Source of the DNA: Deltaproteobacteria bacterium
Lineage (GTDB): Bacteria > Desulfobacterota > Syntrophia > Syntrophales > UBA5619
DNA: 5,867 bases
Reading direction: 5' to 3'
Assembly: GCA_026388365.1 (NCBI GenBank)
Contig: JAPLJW010000345.1
Span: 1 to 5,867 of the forward strand
Position 1 is the stretch's first letter. Every line of letters begins with the position of its first letter. The notes below the pieces were generated by a model. The model ran no database searches and was not told the origin of the DNA. It saw only the letters and a program-made list of their open reading frames with translations. Shown here one piece after another: positions 1-5,584 of this stretch. The position numbers and the translations under genes were made by a program.

Positions 1-419
1 AACCCTTCCTGGTCACCTCGTCGGTGATCGCGATCATTGCCCAGCGTCTGGTCCGGGTCCTCTGCCCGAAATGCAAGGAGGCCTACACCCCCGACGACGA
101 ATCGCTCGCCAACCTGGGGATCGACAAGAACCGGCTCGACCGGCACCCCCTCTACCGAAAGCAGGGCTGCGCCGCCTGCATGAACACCGGATACCGCGGC
201 CGGACGGCGATCTTCGAGATCCTCATCCTGGACGATCCGCTCAAGAGGCTGATTCTGAAGACCTCCGACGCAAATCAGATCCAGGACGAGGCGATGAAGC
301 GGGGAATGACGAACCTCCTAAGCGACGGCGCCCGGAAGGTTATGGCCGGAGTGACGACGATCGAAGAGGTGTTCCGTGTGACCCGGATTCTCAAACGGGA
401 GACCGACCTGCAAGCATAG
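1..419 (+). CDS. gspE: Type II secretion/type IV pilus assembly ATPase, C-terminal part (GspE-like), 5' truncated by window edge
   Basis: This is the C-terminal ~138 residues of a secretion-superfamily ATPase; the first full codon is at base 3 and the stop is TAG at 417-419. GspE-type proteins form a cytoplasmic hexamer at the inner membrane and hydrolyse ATP to drive pseudopilus assembly. The visible part begins PFLVTSSVIAIIAQRLVRVL, matching the region after the catalytic core where GspE proteins read AQRLVR-LC. It continues with a tetracysteine zinc motif, CPKC then CAAC 31 residues later, followed by TGYRGRTAIFEIL and the terminal GVTTIEEVFRVT block, all family hallmarks. Walker A and B, the Asp and His boxes and the N-terminal domain lie upstream of the window. 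The AQRLVRVLCPKC form favours GspE over PilB, but a pilus or MSHA paralogue cannot be excluded. No gspF or other secretion gene follows; the next gene converges on it. The fragment looks more GC-rich than the rest of the window. Confidence 0.88.
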   Translation, partial: PFLVTSSVIAIIAQRLVRVLCPKCKEAYTPDDESLANLGIDKNRLDRHPLYRKQGCAACMNTGYRGRTAIFEILILDDPLKRLILKTSDANQIQDEAMKRGMTNLLSDGARKVMAGVTTIEEVFRVTRILKRETDLQA

Positions 420-473
420 AGGGGCACCCCGTCCCGCCCGACTCAGAATAGCCCGCTCTCCGCAGCCGCAGGA

Positions 474-1451
474 TCAGAGTTCATTGAGGATCTCCGCCTT
501 TTTCTTTTCGTAGTCTTCCTTGGAGATCAGATTCTTTTCGTAGATCCTCTTCAAAGCCTCGAGCCTCTTTTCCACGGTATCGGCCTTGACGGACTCGATA
601 ACCGTAGGCGCCTTTTCAACAGGAGCAGCAGGAATGACAACAGGAGCGGGCCGCACCTGTTCAACAGGAGTTGGCTGCATCTTGGGTTGGGCGTCCACAT
701 ACCGGGAAGTCGTATCTTCGAGGATCTTCGTTTTTAAGAAACGGGTACTCGCATAGCTCCTGTCGGTAAATTCCTGGAGGAACTGCTTCTGCTCGGCAGT
801 GCGGTTCTTTAAATCGAGGCATGCGCCGCACGGCCGGTTTCCGCATGTGTTGGAAACATCTTCAAAATAAAGCAACTGAATCCGTGACTTATTCCCGAGG
901 CCGGCCCTGATCGAGAGCTGTTTGACCAGGAAACATGAAGGCACTCGGCTTTTTACGAGCAACGCCCTTTCCTTCTGCGTGAAGAGTTCCTGTTCGATGT
1001 AGAGGTCATATTGGTAGGTTTCCTCAAGAATTTTCATCTCGCCTGATTCCAGGGTATTCTTGCGTGTGTTTGCAAACATCTCCGGCACAACCTGGCTCGG
1101 ATTGCCATGCATGACCAGCATCTGGATGAGGACGCCTTTTGCGATCCGGTTGTTCTGGTCGATCTGCCCGAAGAGATAGGAGGTTGCGTCAATGATGGTT
1201 TCACGAGGGTCTGTATTGACGCTCAATCGATCCTCGGGACTTTCGTTGAGCTGAACACTGCCCAGGTATTTGAGATCCCGGCTTATCTGGAGCTTTATCT
1301 CGGGAAAGGAGGATGAGAACACGTTGTTTTCCACACGCCTCGTGTTCTGCAACTGAATGATACCGAGATTCTTGTTGAAGATTTCGCAACCGGTCAAAGA
1401 AATGAAGAAAACGGTCACGAGGATCAGGAGATATATCGTTTTGCTTTTCAT
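474..1451 (-). CDS. Outer-membrane lipoprotein with C-terminal SHOCT domain, function unknown
   Basis: A 325-residue predicted lipoprotein. The N-terminus MKSKTIYLLILVTVFFISLT is followed by Gly and Cys22, giving a good lipobox (LTGC). Position +2 after the Cys is Glu, not the Asp inner-membrane retention signal, so outer-membrane sorting is expected. Residues ~30-250 form a domain I do not recognise. It contains Cys173 and a small cluster C203-x4-C208-x2-C211, which may form disulfides or bind metal. Residues ~256-285 are a Pro/Val/Ala-rich linker. Residues ~291-325 (EKRLEALKRIYEKNLISKED and onward) match the SHOCT pattern, a short helical module often found at protein C-termini and thought to mediate oligomerisation. 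The ATG at 1451 was chosen because AAGGATGG lies just upstream and the signal peptide begins there. A strong promoter lies ~140 bp upstream. The gene is monocistronic and convergent with the ATPase gene, 54 bp apart, with no clear terminator between them. Confidence 0.85.
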   Translation of the reverse strand: MKSKTIYLLILVTVFFISLTGCEIFNKNLGIIQLQNTRRVENNVFSSSFPEIKLQISRDLKYLGSVQLNESPEDRLSVNTDPRETIIDATSYLFGQIDQNNRIAKGVLIQMLVMHGNPSQVVPEMFANTRKNTLESGEMKILEETYQYDLYIEQELFTQKERALLVKSRVPSCFLVKQLSIRAGLGNKSRIQLLYFEDVSNTCGNRPCGACLDLKNRTAEQKQFLQEFTDRSYASTRFLKTKILEDTTSRYVDAQPKMQPTPVEQVRPAPVVIPAAPVEKAPTVIESVKADTVEKRLEALKRIYEKNLISKEDYEKKKAEILNEL

Positions 1452-1547
1452 CTTATTCCATCCTTATCTTGATTCGGTCGTCTCCGTAGGCGTCATTTCC
1501 GATGTGTTCAGGCCATGATTATCCTGATCCCCGCAACCAGAACGGAC

Positions 1548-1569
1548 TGTCAAGAGCCAAAGGTTGACA
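1548..1569. repeat. Inverted repeat TGTCAA-N10-TTGACA in the lipoprotein leader
   Basis: Perfect 6-bp arms at 1548-1553 and 1564-1569 lie 17-38 bp downstream of the predicted transcription start (~1586) of the minus-strand lipoprotein gene. The same TGTCAA hexamer recurs as that promoter's -35 box at 1616-1621. The arms could be an operator below the promoter or a weak mRNA hairpin; with only 6 bp each, chance is possible. Confidence 0.35.
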
Positions 1570-1592
1570 AGATATTGTTTTTTTACGATGCG

Positions 1593-1621
1593 ACTATAAG
1601 ATGAACGTCCTGGTGTGTCAA
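1593..1621 (-). promoter_or_regulatory. Sigma-70 promoter for the SHOCT lipoprotein gene
   Basis: Reading the minus strand, TTGACA (1616-1621, 6/6 consensus), a 17-bp spacer and TATAGT (1593-1598, 5/6 consensus) form a near-ideal housekeeping promoter. Transcription would start near 1586, leaving a leader of ~135 nt before the ATG at 1451. This is the strongest promoter by consensus in the window. Confidence 0.75.
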
Positions 1622-1643
1622 CAAAATAATGGCAAAATAACGG
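1622..1643. repeat. Tandem 11-bp repeat between divergent promoters
   Basis: Two head-to-tail copies, CAAAATAATGG (1622-1632) and CAAAATAACGG (1633-1643), differ at one base. They lie exactly between the two -35 boxes. A period of 11 bp puts both copies on about the same face of the helix, as expected for cooperative regulator binding or for an A-tract UP/bend element. The position is suggestive; the function is inferred. Confidence 0.5.
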
Positions 1644-1660
1644 CAGAATGAAACAAGTGT

Positions 1661-1688
1661 TTGCAATTGAGTCTGCCGGGGATATAAT
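1661..1688 (+). promoter_or_regulatory. Sigma-70 promoter for the 1779-2354 lipoprotein gene
   Basis: TTGCAA (1661-1666, 4/6 consensus), a 16-bp spacer and a perfect TATAAT (1683-1688). Start of transcription is expected near 1695, ~84 nt before the ATG at 1779. A 17-bp spacing with TTTGCA scores equally for the -35 box. Confidence 0.6.
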
Positions 1689-1778
1689 GGGCACGGGAAA
1701 AACGTCAGTCTCCGGAGCGACCCATTATCCAGGAGGATTCCCCGGGGACGCAGAACAGGCCCAGAAAGGTTGTCGCCG

Positions 1779-2354
1779 ATGAGAAGAACCCCCCGCACAA
1801 ACCAGCCGGGAAGCCGTGTTTTACGAAAAGCGGCAGCAATGACCCTCCTCATTCCGATCGTATGGTTCAGCCTCCCTCTGGCCGTGTCGATCATCACATT
1901 GACGGGTTGTCAAGGGGCCCTTTTGACGTACAAAGGTGCGACGGTTCGTGACGGTTACCTCATCGCCCTGACGGATGGCGCTCAGAGGAGCGCCGGCTAT
2001 CAGTCACCCGATCTGACCATTGAATACCGGTGGGTGCGAAGCGGAAACGAGCTGCGGCTTTCCGGGTTGGCAAAATTCACCCCGAGGATCAGAAACAGCT
2101 TCACCGCGATCCCTTATTTTGATCTGAGCCTGTTTTTCACCGATGCACAGGGAAATATCCTGGAGGACAGGCGGATTGCGACCCCCGGCAGCGGCGACCC
2201 CGAGAATCAGATGCGTATCAGTGAGAAGCTGCTTCTGCCGCCGGGAACGGAGAACATGGCCTTCAGCTACAGCGGCGAGGCCCGCGACAGTGACGCCGGA
2301 GAAGACAAAGGCGGCGGGGATATGCCCTTTTGGCAGGTCCCCATTGTCAGATGA
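1779..2354 (+). CDS. Putative lipoprotein of unknown function
   Basis: A 191-residue predicted exported protein that I do not recognise. The ATG at 1779 is preferred over an in-frame TTG at 1770 because AGAAAGG (1763-1769) sits 9 bp upstream of it. The N-region is unusually long and basic (MRRTPRTNQPGSRVLRK). A hydrophobic stretch (residues ~22-40) follows, ending in a lipobox TLTGC with Cys44 and Gln at +2, so outer-membrane sorting is likely. An internal Met21 would give a more typical 23-residue lipoprotein signal but has no clear ribosome site. The mature part of ~148 residues alternates polar and hydrophobic residues (for example LTIEYRWVRSGNELRLSGLA, then PYFDLSLFFTDAQG), consistent with a compact beta-sandwich. 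It has no further Cys and ends in an acidic/Gly segment (residues ~169-181). It is convergent with the FKBP gene, 61 bp apart. The export call is firm; the function is unknown. Confidence 0.8.
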   Translation: MRRTPRTNQPGSRVLRKAAAMTLLIPIVWFSLPLAVSIITLTGCQGALLTYKGATVRDGYLIALTDGAQRSAGYQSPDLTIEYRWVRSGNELRLSGLAKFTPRIRNSFTAIPYFDLSLFFTDAQGNILEDRRIATPGSGDPENQMRISEKLLLPPGTENMAFSYSGEARDSDAGEDKGGGDMPFWQVPIVR

Positions 2355-2415
2355 TGGCCGCCCCCGTTTTATGGGTCCACCCATCGACCAAAGTGGCCTG
2401 CAAGGTTCGTGGGGG

Positions 2416-3213
2416 CTAATTTCCTGCTGCCGGCTTCGAAGGTTTTGCTGCCGGCTTCGAAGATTTTTCTTCCGGCTTGGACGATTTTGCCCCCGGCTTC
2501 GTCGTCTGCGATGGCGCAGCAGCAGCTGCATGTATTTTAATCAGTTCGACATCGAAGATGAGGGTGGCATTCGGCTCTATGGGGCCGGCGCCGTTTTCAC
2601 CATAGGCCAGATTCGAAGGGATGAAAATCTGCCATTTCGCACCCTCTTTCATCATCAAGAGCGCTTCCGTCCAGCCCTTAATGACTTTATCTAACTTGAA
2701 AGTTGCCGGTTCATTCCGCCGGTATGAACTGTCAAATTCGGTTCCATCGATCCGGGTGCCGCGGTAGTGGGCGACCACGCCATCCGTTGCCTTCGGGTTC
2801 TTACCCGTGCCTGCCTGGATGACCTTATACTGTAAACCGCTCGGCAGGGTCTTGACCCCCTCCTTTTTTTTGTTCTCGGCAAGGAAGGCTTCACCCTCCT
2901 TCATATTTTTTTCTGCCAGGGCATTGCGTTTTTCTGCCTGCTTGGCCGTCATATCCTTCTGGAAAACCGCCATCACCTCCTGCATCTCCTGGTCCGTCAG
3001 GAGTGTTTTGCCTCCGGACAAGCTGTCTTTAATGCCTTTCACCATAATGTCCGGATCGATATCCACGGATTGCTGCTTCAGGTTATTTCCCGAATAGACA
3101 CCGATCGCGTAGCTCACCTTATCCCTCTGGCTCTTGAGGGCCGTATCCTCAGCCCCCAATACCGAGCCCGCCAACAATAGAATTCCTGTAAAGACGACGC
3201 ATACGGATTTCAT
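2416..3213 (-). CDS. Periplasmic FKBP-type peptidyl-prolyl cis-trans isomerase (Mip/FkpA family)
   Basis: A 265-residue folding catalyst that interconverts Xaa-Pro bonds in exported proteins and usually also acts as a dimeric chaperone. Residues 1-20 are a signal peptide (MKSVCVVFTGILLLAGSVLG, cut before AED). Residues ~30-115 match the helical FKBP N-terminal dimerisation domain (KVSYAIGVYSGNNLKQQ and onward). Residues ~118-227 are the FKBP catalytic domain. Active-site features are present: HY150RG, F160DSS, VIKGW181, IFIPSNLAYG with Tyr204, and LIF220DVEL. The C-terminal tail (229-265) is a Lys/Pro/Ala repeat not part of the core fold. The start at 3213 is chosen over an upstream in-frame start (3258) because GGAGG (3218-3222) precedes it and the signal peptide begins there. 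A promoter lies just upstream (3244-3271). Family assignment is very secure; choosing between the names mip and fkpA is not possible from sequence alone. Confidence 0.95.
   Translation of the reverse strand: MKSVCVVFTGILLLAGSVLGAEDTALKSQRDKVSYAIGVYSGNNLKQQSVDIDPDIMVKGIKDSLSGGKTLLTDQEMQEVMAVFQKDMTAKQAEKRNALAEKNMKEGEAFLAENKKKEGVKTLPSGLQYKVIQAGTGKNPKATDGVVAHYRGTRIDGTEFDSSYRRNEPATFKLDKVIKGWTEALLMMKEGAKWQIFIPSNLAYGENGAGPIEPNATLIFDVELIKIHAAAAAPSQTTKPGAKSSKPEEKSSKPAAKPSKPAAGN
2426..2509 (-). repeat. Four 21-bp tandem repeats encoding a Lys/Pro heptapeptide tail
   Basis: Units at 2426-2446, 2447-2467, 2468-2488 and 2489-2509. The first two differ at one base, the third is moderately diverged and the fourth weakly so. 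Each encodes about seven residues of the form K-P-x-x-K-x-S (KPGAKSS, KPEEKSS, KPAAKPS, then KPAAGN to the stop). The gradient of similarity toward the stop codon suggests recent in-frame duplication at the 3' end of the FKBP gene. Confidence 0.8.
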
Positions 3214-3243
3214 GAAACCTCCATTTTGAATTGTTTTGCGTCG

Positions 3244-3271
3244 CCTATCATGTTTCAAAGCGCTTTGTCAA
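3244..3271 (-). promoter_or_regulatory. FKBP gene promoter with a 12-bp palindrome in the spacer
   Basis: Minus strand: TTGACA (3266-3271, 6/6 consensus), a 16-bp spacer and GATAGG (3244-3249, 3/6 consensus). The weak -10 is offset by a perfect -35. A perfect palindrome CAAAGCGCTTTG (3256-3267) fills the upstream spacer and overlaps the -35, a position where a bound regulator would block RNA polymerase. The ATG lies ~31 bp below the -10, giving a short leader. Confidence 0.5.
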
Positions 3272-3386
3272 ACGAAGAACTGCCGATGGCGAGGAATGAT
3301 ATATATGGCGGGTCGTTTATCCGGGTGGGCGGTGCAAGGGCTGGTTGTCCGGAGGGGCTGCGGGAAGGGGTATCCTAAAAGGAGGT

Positions 3387-3414
3387 GCCGGGAGATCATT
3401 GCTGACCTCCCGGC
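3387..3414. other. GC-rich hairpin, possible weak terminator
   Basis: GCCGGGAG (3387-3394) pairs perfectly with CTCCCGGC (3407-3414). Three further pairs form inside after one A-C mismatch, leaving loop TTGC. Flanking ATCCT (3372-3376) and AGGAT (3420-3424) could extend the structure. On the plus strand a TTTTTT run follows at 3433-3438, rather far away. On the minus strand CCTCCTTTT follows directly. No gene clearly ends here, so its role is uncertain. Confidence 0.4.
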
Positions 3415-3697
3415 GTAACAGGATTGAAGGGCTTTTTTCTCTTTACGGGTCGTTCATCTGTCAGCTTAGCGCGCCCGTTATGCTGAACTGAACAGGCACC
3501 TTTCTTTTAGCACTAACCATGCCAGAAGTGCATTAACTGTTTAACCGTTTGTATTTAAAAGTATAATTGATGAGATTCCAGGGGGCTGCCCGCCGGGAGA
3601 GAGAGTCTTTTCGGAAAGAAATGTCGTCCATCTCCGGAAGATTATTTAAATACTAAAATAAATCATACGGTTACACATTCGACCGCTCTGTGGCGTC

Positions 3698-3715
3698 TTC
3701 GACATTTTTGTCGAA
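3698..3715. other. Short hairpin TTCGACA-TTTT-TGTCGAA
   Basis: Seven-bp perfect arms at 3698-3704 and 3709-3715 with a 4-base loop. Neither strand shows a T-run after it, so it is not an intrinsic terminator. It lies ~40 bp beyond the porin terminator. It might be a protein-binding site or part of a small RNA; no supporting evidence for either. Confidence 0.3.
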
Positions 3716-3757
3716 AAGGGATTGATCCTCGTGCATTCAATCCGCGATCTGCAATAA

Positions 3758-3795
3758 AGAAAGGCTGCAGAACCAAAACGTTCTGCAGCCTTTCT
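3758..3795 (-). terminator. Strong Rho-independent terminator for the porin gene
   Basis: A 16-bp perfect stem (3758-3773 with 3780-3795; core GGCTGCAGAAC) and 6-base loop. Read on the minus strand it runs into TTTCTTTATT, a good U-tract, so it fits the end of the porin transcript ~110 bp past that stop codon. On the plus strand it is followed by TTTCTCTCCTTAT, so weaker bidirectional activity is possible. Confidence 0.85.
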
Positions 3796-3904
3796 CTCCT
3801 TATCTTCGGACATCCAAGGGCGATAGGACCCTTCCGCAATATGGTTAATCGATAATTGAGGAGGAGAGGTTTATAGGATGCCCCTGCCTCCGGTCATGCC
3901 CCCC

Positions 3905-5170
3905 TTAGAAGCTGAAGGAGAGCCTGGTGCCGATTTCATAGGGATTCTTATCGTTTGATCCGCCATAGGTCGCATCGCCGGCAAACAGGTAGGCGCCCAC
4001 CAGATCCAGATTCAGATTCTTCATCAGACTGTAGGTGAGCACGAGGTCAATCTCCGTACCCAGGATATCATTGCCGGCGGCATCCTTTTCCGCAAGCTTG
4101 GCATACCACACATCGGCCTTGAGATTCAGCGCGTCGGAAACCTTGAAGCCGACACCTATATTGGCCGCCATGACGTTGCTGATCTGGTCCGCACAGGAAT
4201 GAGCAGACCACTGGTTGTCAAAGATTCCGAAACCCATGATCTCAGACCAGTAGTAGGACCGTCCCGCAGGAACATAAAACGCCTCAATTTTATCCGTTGT
4301 CGTGGGATCATCGCCCGTTGCATAGAAAACCTGCCCGTGAATGTCCATGGGGCCTGCAGCAACCTTCCCCCCCAGGGCAAGCAGGTAGGCGCGGATGTCC
4401 ACAGACCCGCCACCAGCCACATTCAGATCCGCGCTGCCGCCTTCATAGATGCCGGTGAACCACGCGGTGGAACTGTCCCCGATTTTCACGTCTGCATCCA
4501 ACCCCACAGTCCAGATCTTTGTTTCCTTAAAGGGGCTAACAGCGTAGGGGCTGGGTTTGTAGGTGCCCGCCCATTTGCTGGCATCCTTTGAATAGATATA
4601 CGCCAGGGTGGGGGTCAGGGAGATGTTCCCGAACGTAAAGTTGGGCTTCAGGATATAGTAGTCCACGTCGTAGTCATTGGCCGTGTTTCCGATATCCCCC
4701 TCGTAGGCCTTCATCCAGACAAAGGGAATCGAAAAGCCGCTGCCCTTGAAGGTGACCACAGCGCCTGCAAAGTCATCGTCAAACAGGAAACCACGGTGGA
4801 TCGTCTGGCCCTGCAACCCGATCTTGAAGTTGACTGCCCCGAGGTTGAAATCGGCATAAGAATTCTTGATCCTGAAAATGGTCGTAGCGTCGGTGCCGAT
4901 GTCGCCGCCCACCGTGTCGCCCCAGACGTTATTAAACTCAAACTTGTTGACAAACTTGAAGTCTGGACTGAAGACCGCCGTGTAATACAGCCTCGTGCGC
5001 GTATCGACCCTCTGCAGATCCTGCGTCCCGAGTTCGTTCCCGGTGAAATTCTTCTGTATGTAGGCCCTCGTACGCCAGTACCCGCCAAATTCGCTGTCGA
5101 ACGCCGAAGCCGGCAGGGTCAGCGCAAGAACCAAACCCACAGCAAGCAATCCTATTAAAAGCTTCTTCAT
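3905..5170 (-). CDS. Outer-membrane beta-barrel porin-like protein
   Basis: A 421-residue predicted outer-membrane channel. Residues 1-23 are a classical signal peptide (MKKLLIGLLAVGLVLALTLP then ASA, cut before FDSEF). The mature protein is a run of alternating, aromatic-girdled beta strands with Gly/Asp-rich turns. Examples are FGGYWRTRAYIQKNF at the start, VDTRTRLYYTAVFSPDFKFV, NSYADFNLGAVNFKIGLQG, and IGTRLSFSF at the end. The terminal Phe is the usual signal read by the BAM assembly machine. Length suits a 16-18 strand barrel. The style resembles porins and alginate-export-like barrels of deltaproteobacteria; the substrate cannot be deduced. A single Cys (326) lies in a probable loop (WSAHSCADQI). 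The start at 5170 is chosen over an upstream in-frame start (5230) because AAGGAGG (5180-5186) is 9 bp away and the signal peptide begins there. It has its own promoter region and terminator, so it is monocistronic and probably abundant. Confidence 0.9.
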   Translation of the reverse strand: MKKLLIGLLAVGLVLALTLPASAFDSEFGGYWRTRAYIQKNFTGNELGTQDLQRVDTRTRLYYTAVFSPDFKFVNKFEFNNVWGDTVGGDIGTDATTIFRIKNSYADFNLGAVNFKIGLQGQTIHRGFLFDDDFAGAVVTFKGSGFSIPFVWMKAYEGDIGNTANDYDVDYYILKPNFTFGNISLTPTLAYIYSKDASKWAGTYKPSPYAVSPFKETKIWTVGLDADVKIGDSSTAWFTGIYEGGSADLNVAGGGSVDIRAYLLALGGKVAAGPMDIHGQVFYATGDDPTTTDKIEAFYVPAGRSYYWSEIMGFGIFDNQWSAHSCADQISNVMAANIGVGFKVSDALNLKADVWYAKLAEKDAAGNDILGTEIDLVLTYSLMKNLNLDLVGAYLFAGDATYGGSNDKNPYEIGTRLSFSF

Positions 5171-5392
5171 TTTCTGTTTCCTCCTTGTTTCCGTAAGTTT
5201 AACCCCTGGTTTCTTGTCCATTGAATACACGTGACTTCACGATACGCAAAAAACAGCAATAGCTTCGACTGCCTCTATCACCCCCCTTCATAAAAAATCC
5301 GGAAAAGTAACAGTATAAAGTACAATGAACAGCAAGCATTGCCACAAACGGCCGGCGCATATCCCCAGCCACTTCATACATCCACGCATGTG

Positions 5393-5421
5393 CTTGTACG
5401 GCACGACACTCAGAATGTCAA
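5393..5421 (-). promoter_or_regulatory. Likely porin promoter, proximal copy
   Basis: Minus strand: TTGACA (5416-5421, 6/6), a 17-bp spacer and TACAAG (5393-5398, 4/6). It predicts a start near 5386 and a ~215-nt leader. It is the best-scoring promoter upstream of the porin. A nearer TATACT (5312-5317) lacks any -35 match. Confidence 0.55.
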
Positions 5422-5531
5422 CAAATTTTTATGACAGGCTTTCACATCATTTGCTATGCTGCAAACCATGCTCCGCCTTGCGTTTATTGAGCCGTACAGC
5501 ATGATGGTCAAAATGTCAATAAGTTTTTACG
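5396..5531. repeat. Imperfect ~38-bp direct repeat, copies 98 bp apart
   Basis: Copies at 5396-5433 and 5494-5531 match at 29 of 38 positions by my hand count, ungapped. The core is AATGTCAA-AA-TTTTTA-G. Eight of nine differences are transitions. Each copy contains a TTGACA on the minus strand, but only the first has a usable -10 at the same register, so the second may be a decayed promoter duplicate or a regulator site. Confidence 0.6.
5483..5511 (-). promoter_or_regulatory. Possible distal porin promoter
   Basis: Minus strand: TTGACC (5506-5511, 5/6), a 17-bp spacer and AATAAA (5483-5488, 4/6). It lies next to the second repeat copy but uses a different -35 from the duplicated TTGACA (5514-5519), whose own 17-bp-spaced -10 would be a poor TACGGC. 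It would give a leader over 300 nt. Weaker than the proximal copy. Confidence 0.35.
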
Positions 5532-5565
5532 GGTCAATTGTCGGTTGAAGTGAATCGCCGGCAGA

Positions 5566-5584
5566 TCGTCAAATCGCTTGACGA
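5566..5584. promoter_or_regulatory. Operator-like inverted repeat over the -35 box
   Basis: TCGTCAA (5566-5572) and TTGACGA (5578-5584) are perfect 7-bp arms around ATCGC. The right arm contains the -35 of the plus-strand promoter, the typical placement for a repressor site. The regulator is unknown. Confidence 0.45.

Larger units (their letters stand above)
1452..1778. other. Divergent regulatory region between two lipoprotein genes
   Basis: A non-coding 327-bp stretch. It holds a minus-strand promoter (1593-1621) and a plus-strand promoter (1661-1688) placed back to back, with a tandem 11-bp A-rich repeat between them. The minus-side leader of ~135 nt contains an inverted repeat (1548-1569). 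The plus-side leader of ~84 nt contains a perfect palindrome TCCCCGGGGA at 1739-1748 and an orphan AGGAGGA at 1731 with no start codon at the right distance. Short open frames crossing this area have no signal-peptide or codon support and are not called. Confidence 0.6.
3214..3904. other. 691-bp intergenic region with structured elements, no convincing gene
   Basis: The region holds, in order, the FKBP promoter and palindrome (3244-3271), a G-rich plus-strand stretch (~3306-3395), a hairpin (3387-3414) and a T-run (3433-3438). Then come an AT-rich stretch with a TATAAT at 3562-3567 and a palindrome TATTTAAATA (3643-3652), a small hairpin (3698-3715) and the strong terminator (3758-3795). Between terminator and porin stop are ~110 bp of apparent 3' UTR. 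Possible plus-strand small frames (for example an ATG at 3305 ending at 3418, 37 residues) show no domain and use tandem AGG codons, so they are not called as genes. Confidence 0.55.

Noticed and set aside
420..473. Terminator between the ATPase and SHOCT lipoprotein genes
   Set aside because: Only GGGGCACCCC with a 2-base loop is present; no usable stem or T-run seen.
2368..2385. ATGGG-TCCA-CCCAT hairpin between convergent genes as terminator
   Set aside because: Stem of only 5 bp and no T-run following on either strand.
3309..3370. G-quadruplex in the G-rich stretch
   Set aside because: Three close G-runs (GGGG, GGG, GGGG) occur, but a fourth within normal loop length is missing.
3878..3958. 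26-codon plus-strand frame with a strong GAGGAGGAGAGG site 8 bp upstream, antisense to the porin 3' end
   Set aside because: No plausible promoter, Pro-rich without a recognisable feature, and two thirds of it overlaps the porin coding region; most likely chance from a purine-rich stretch.
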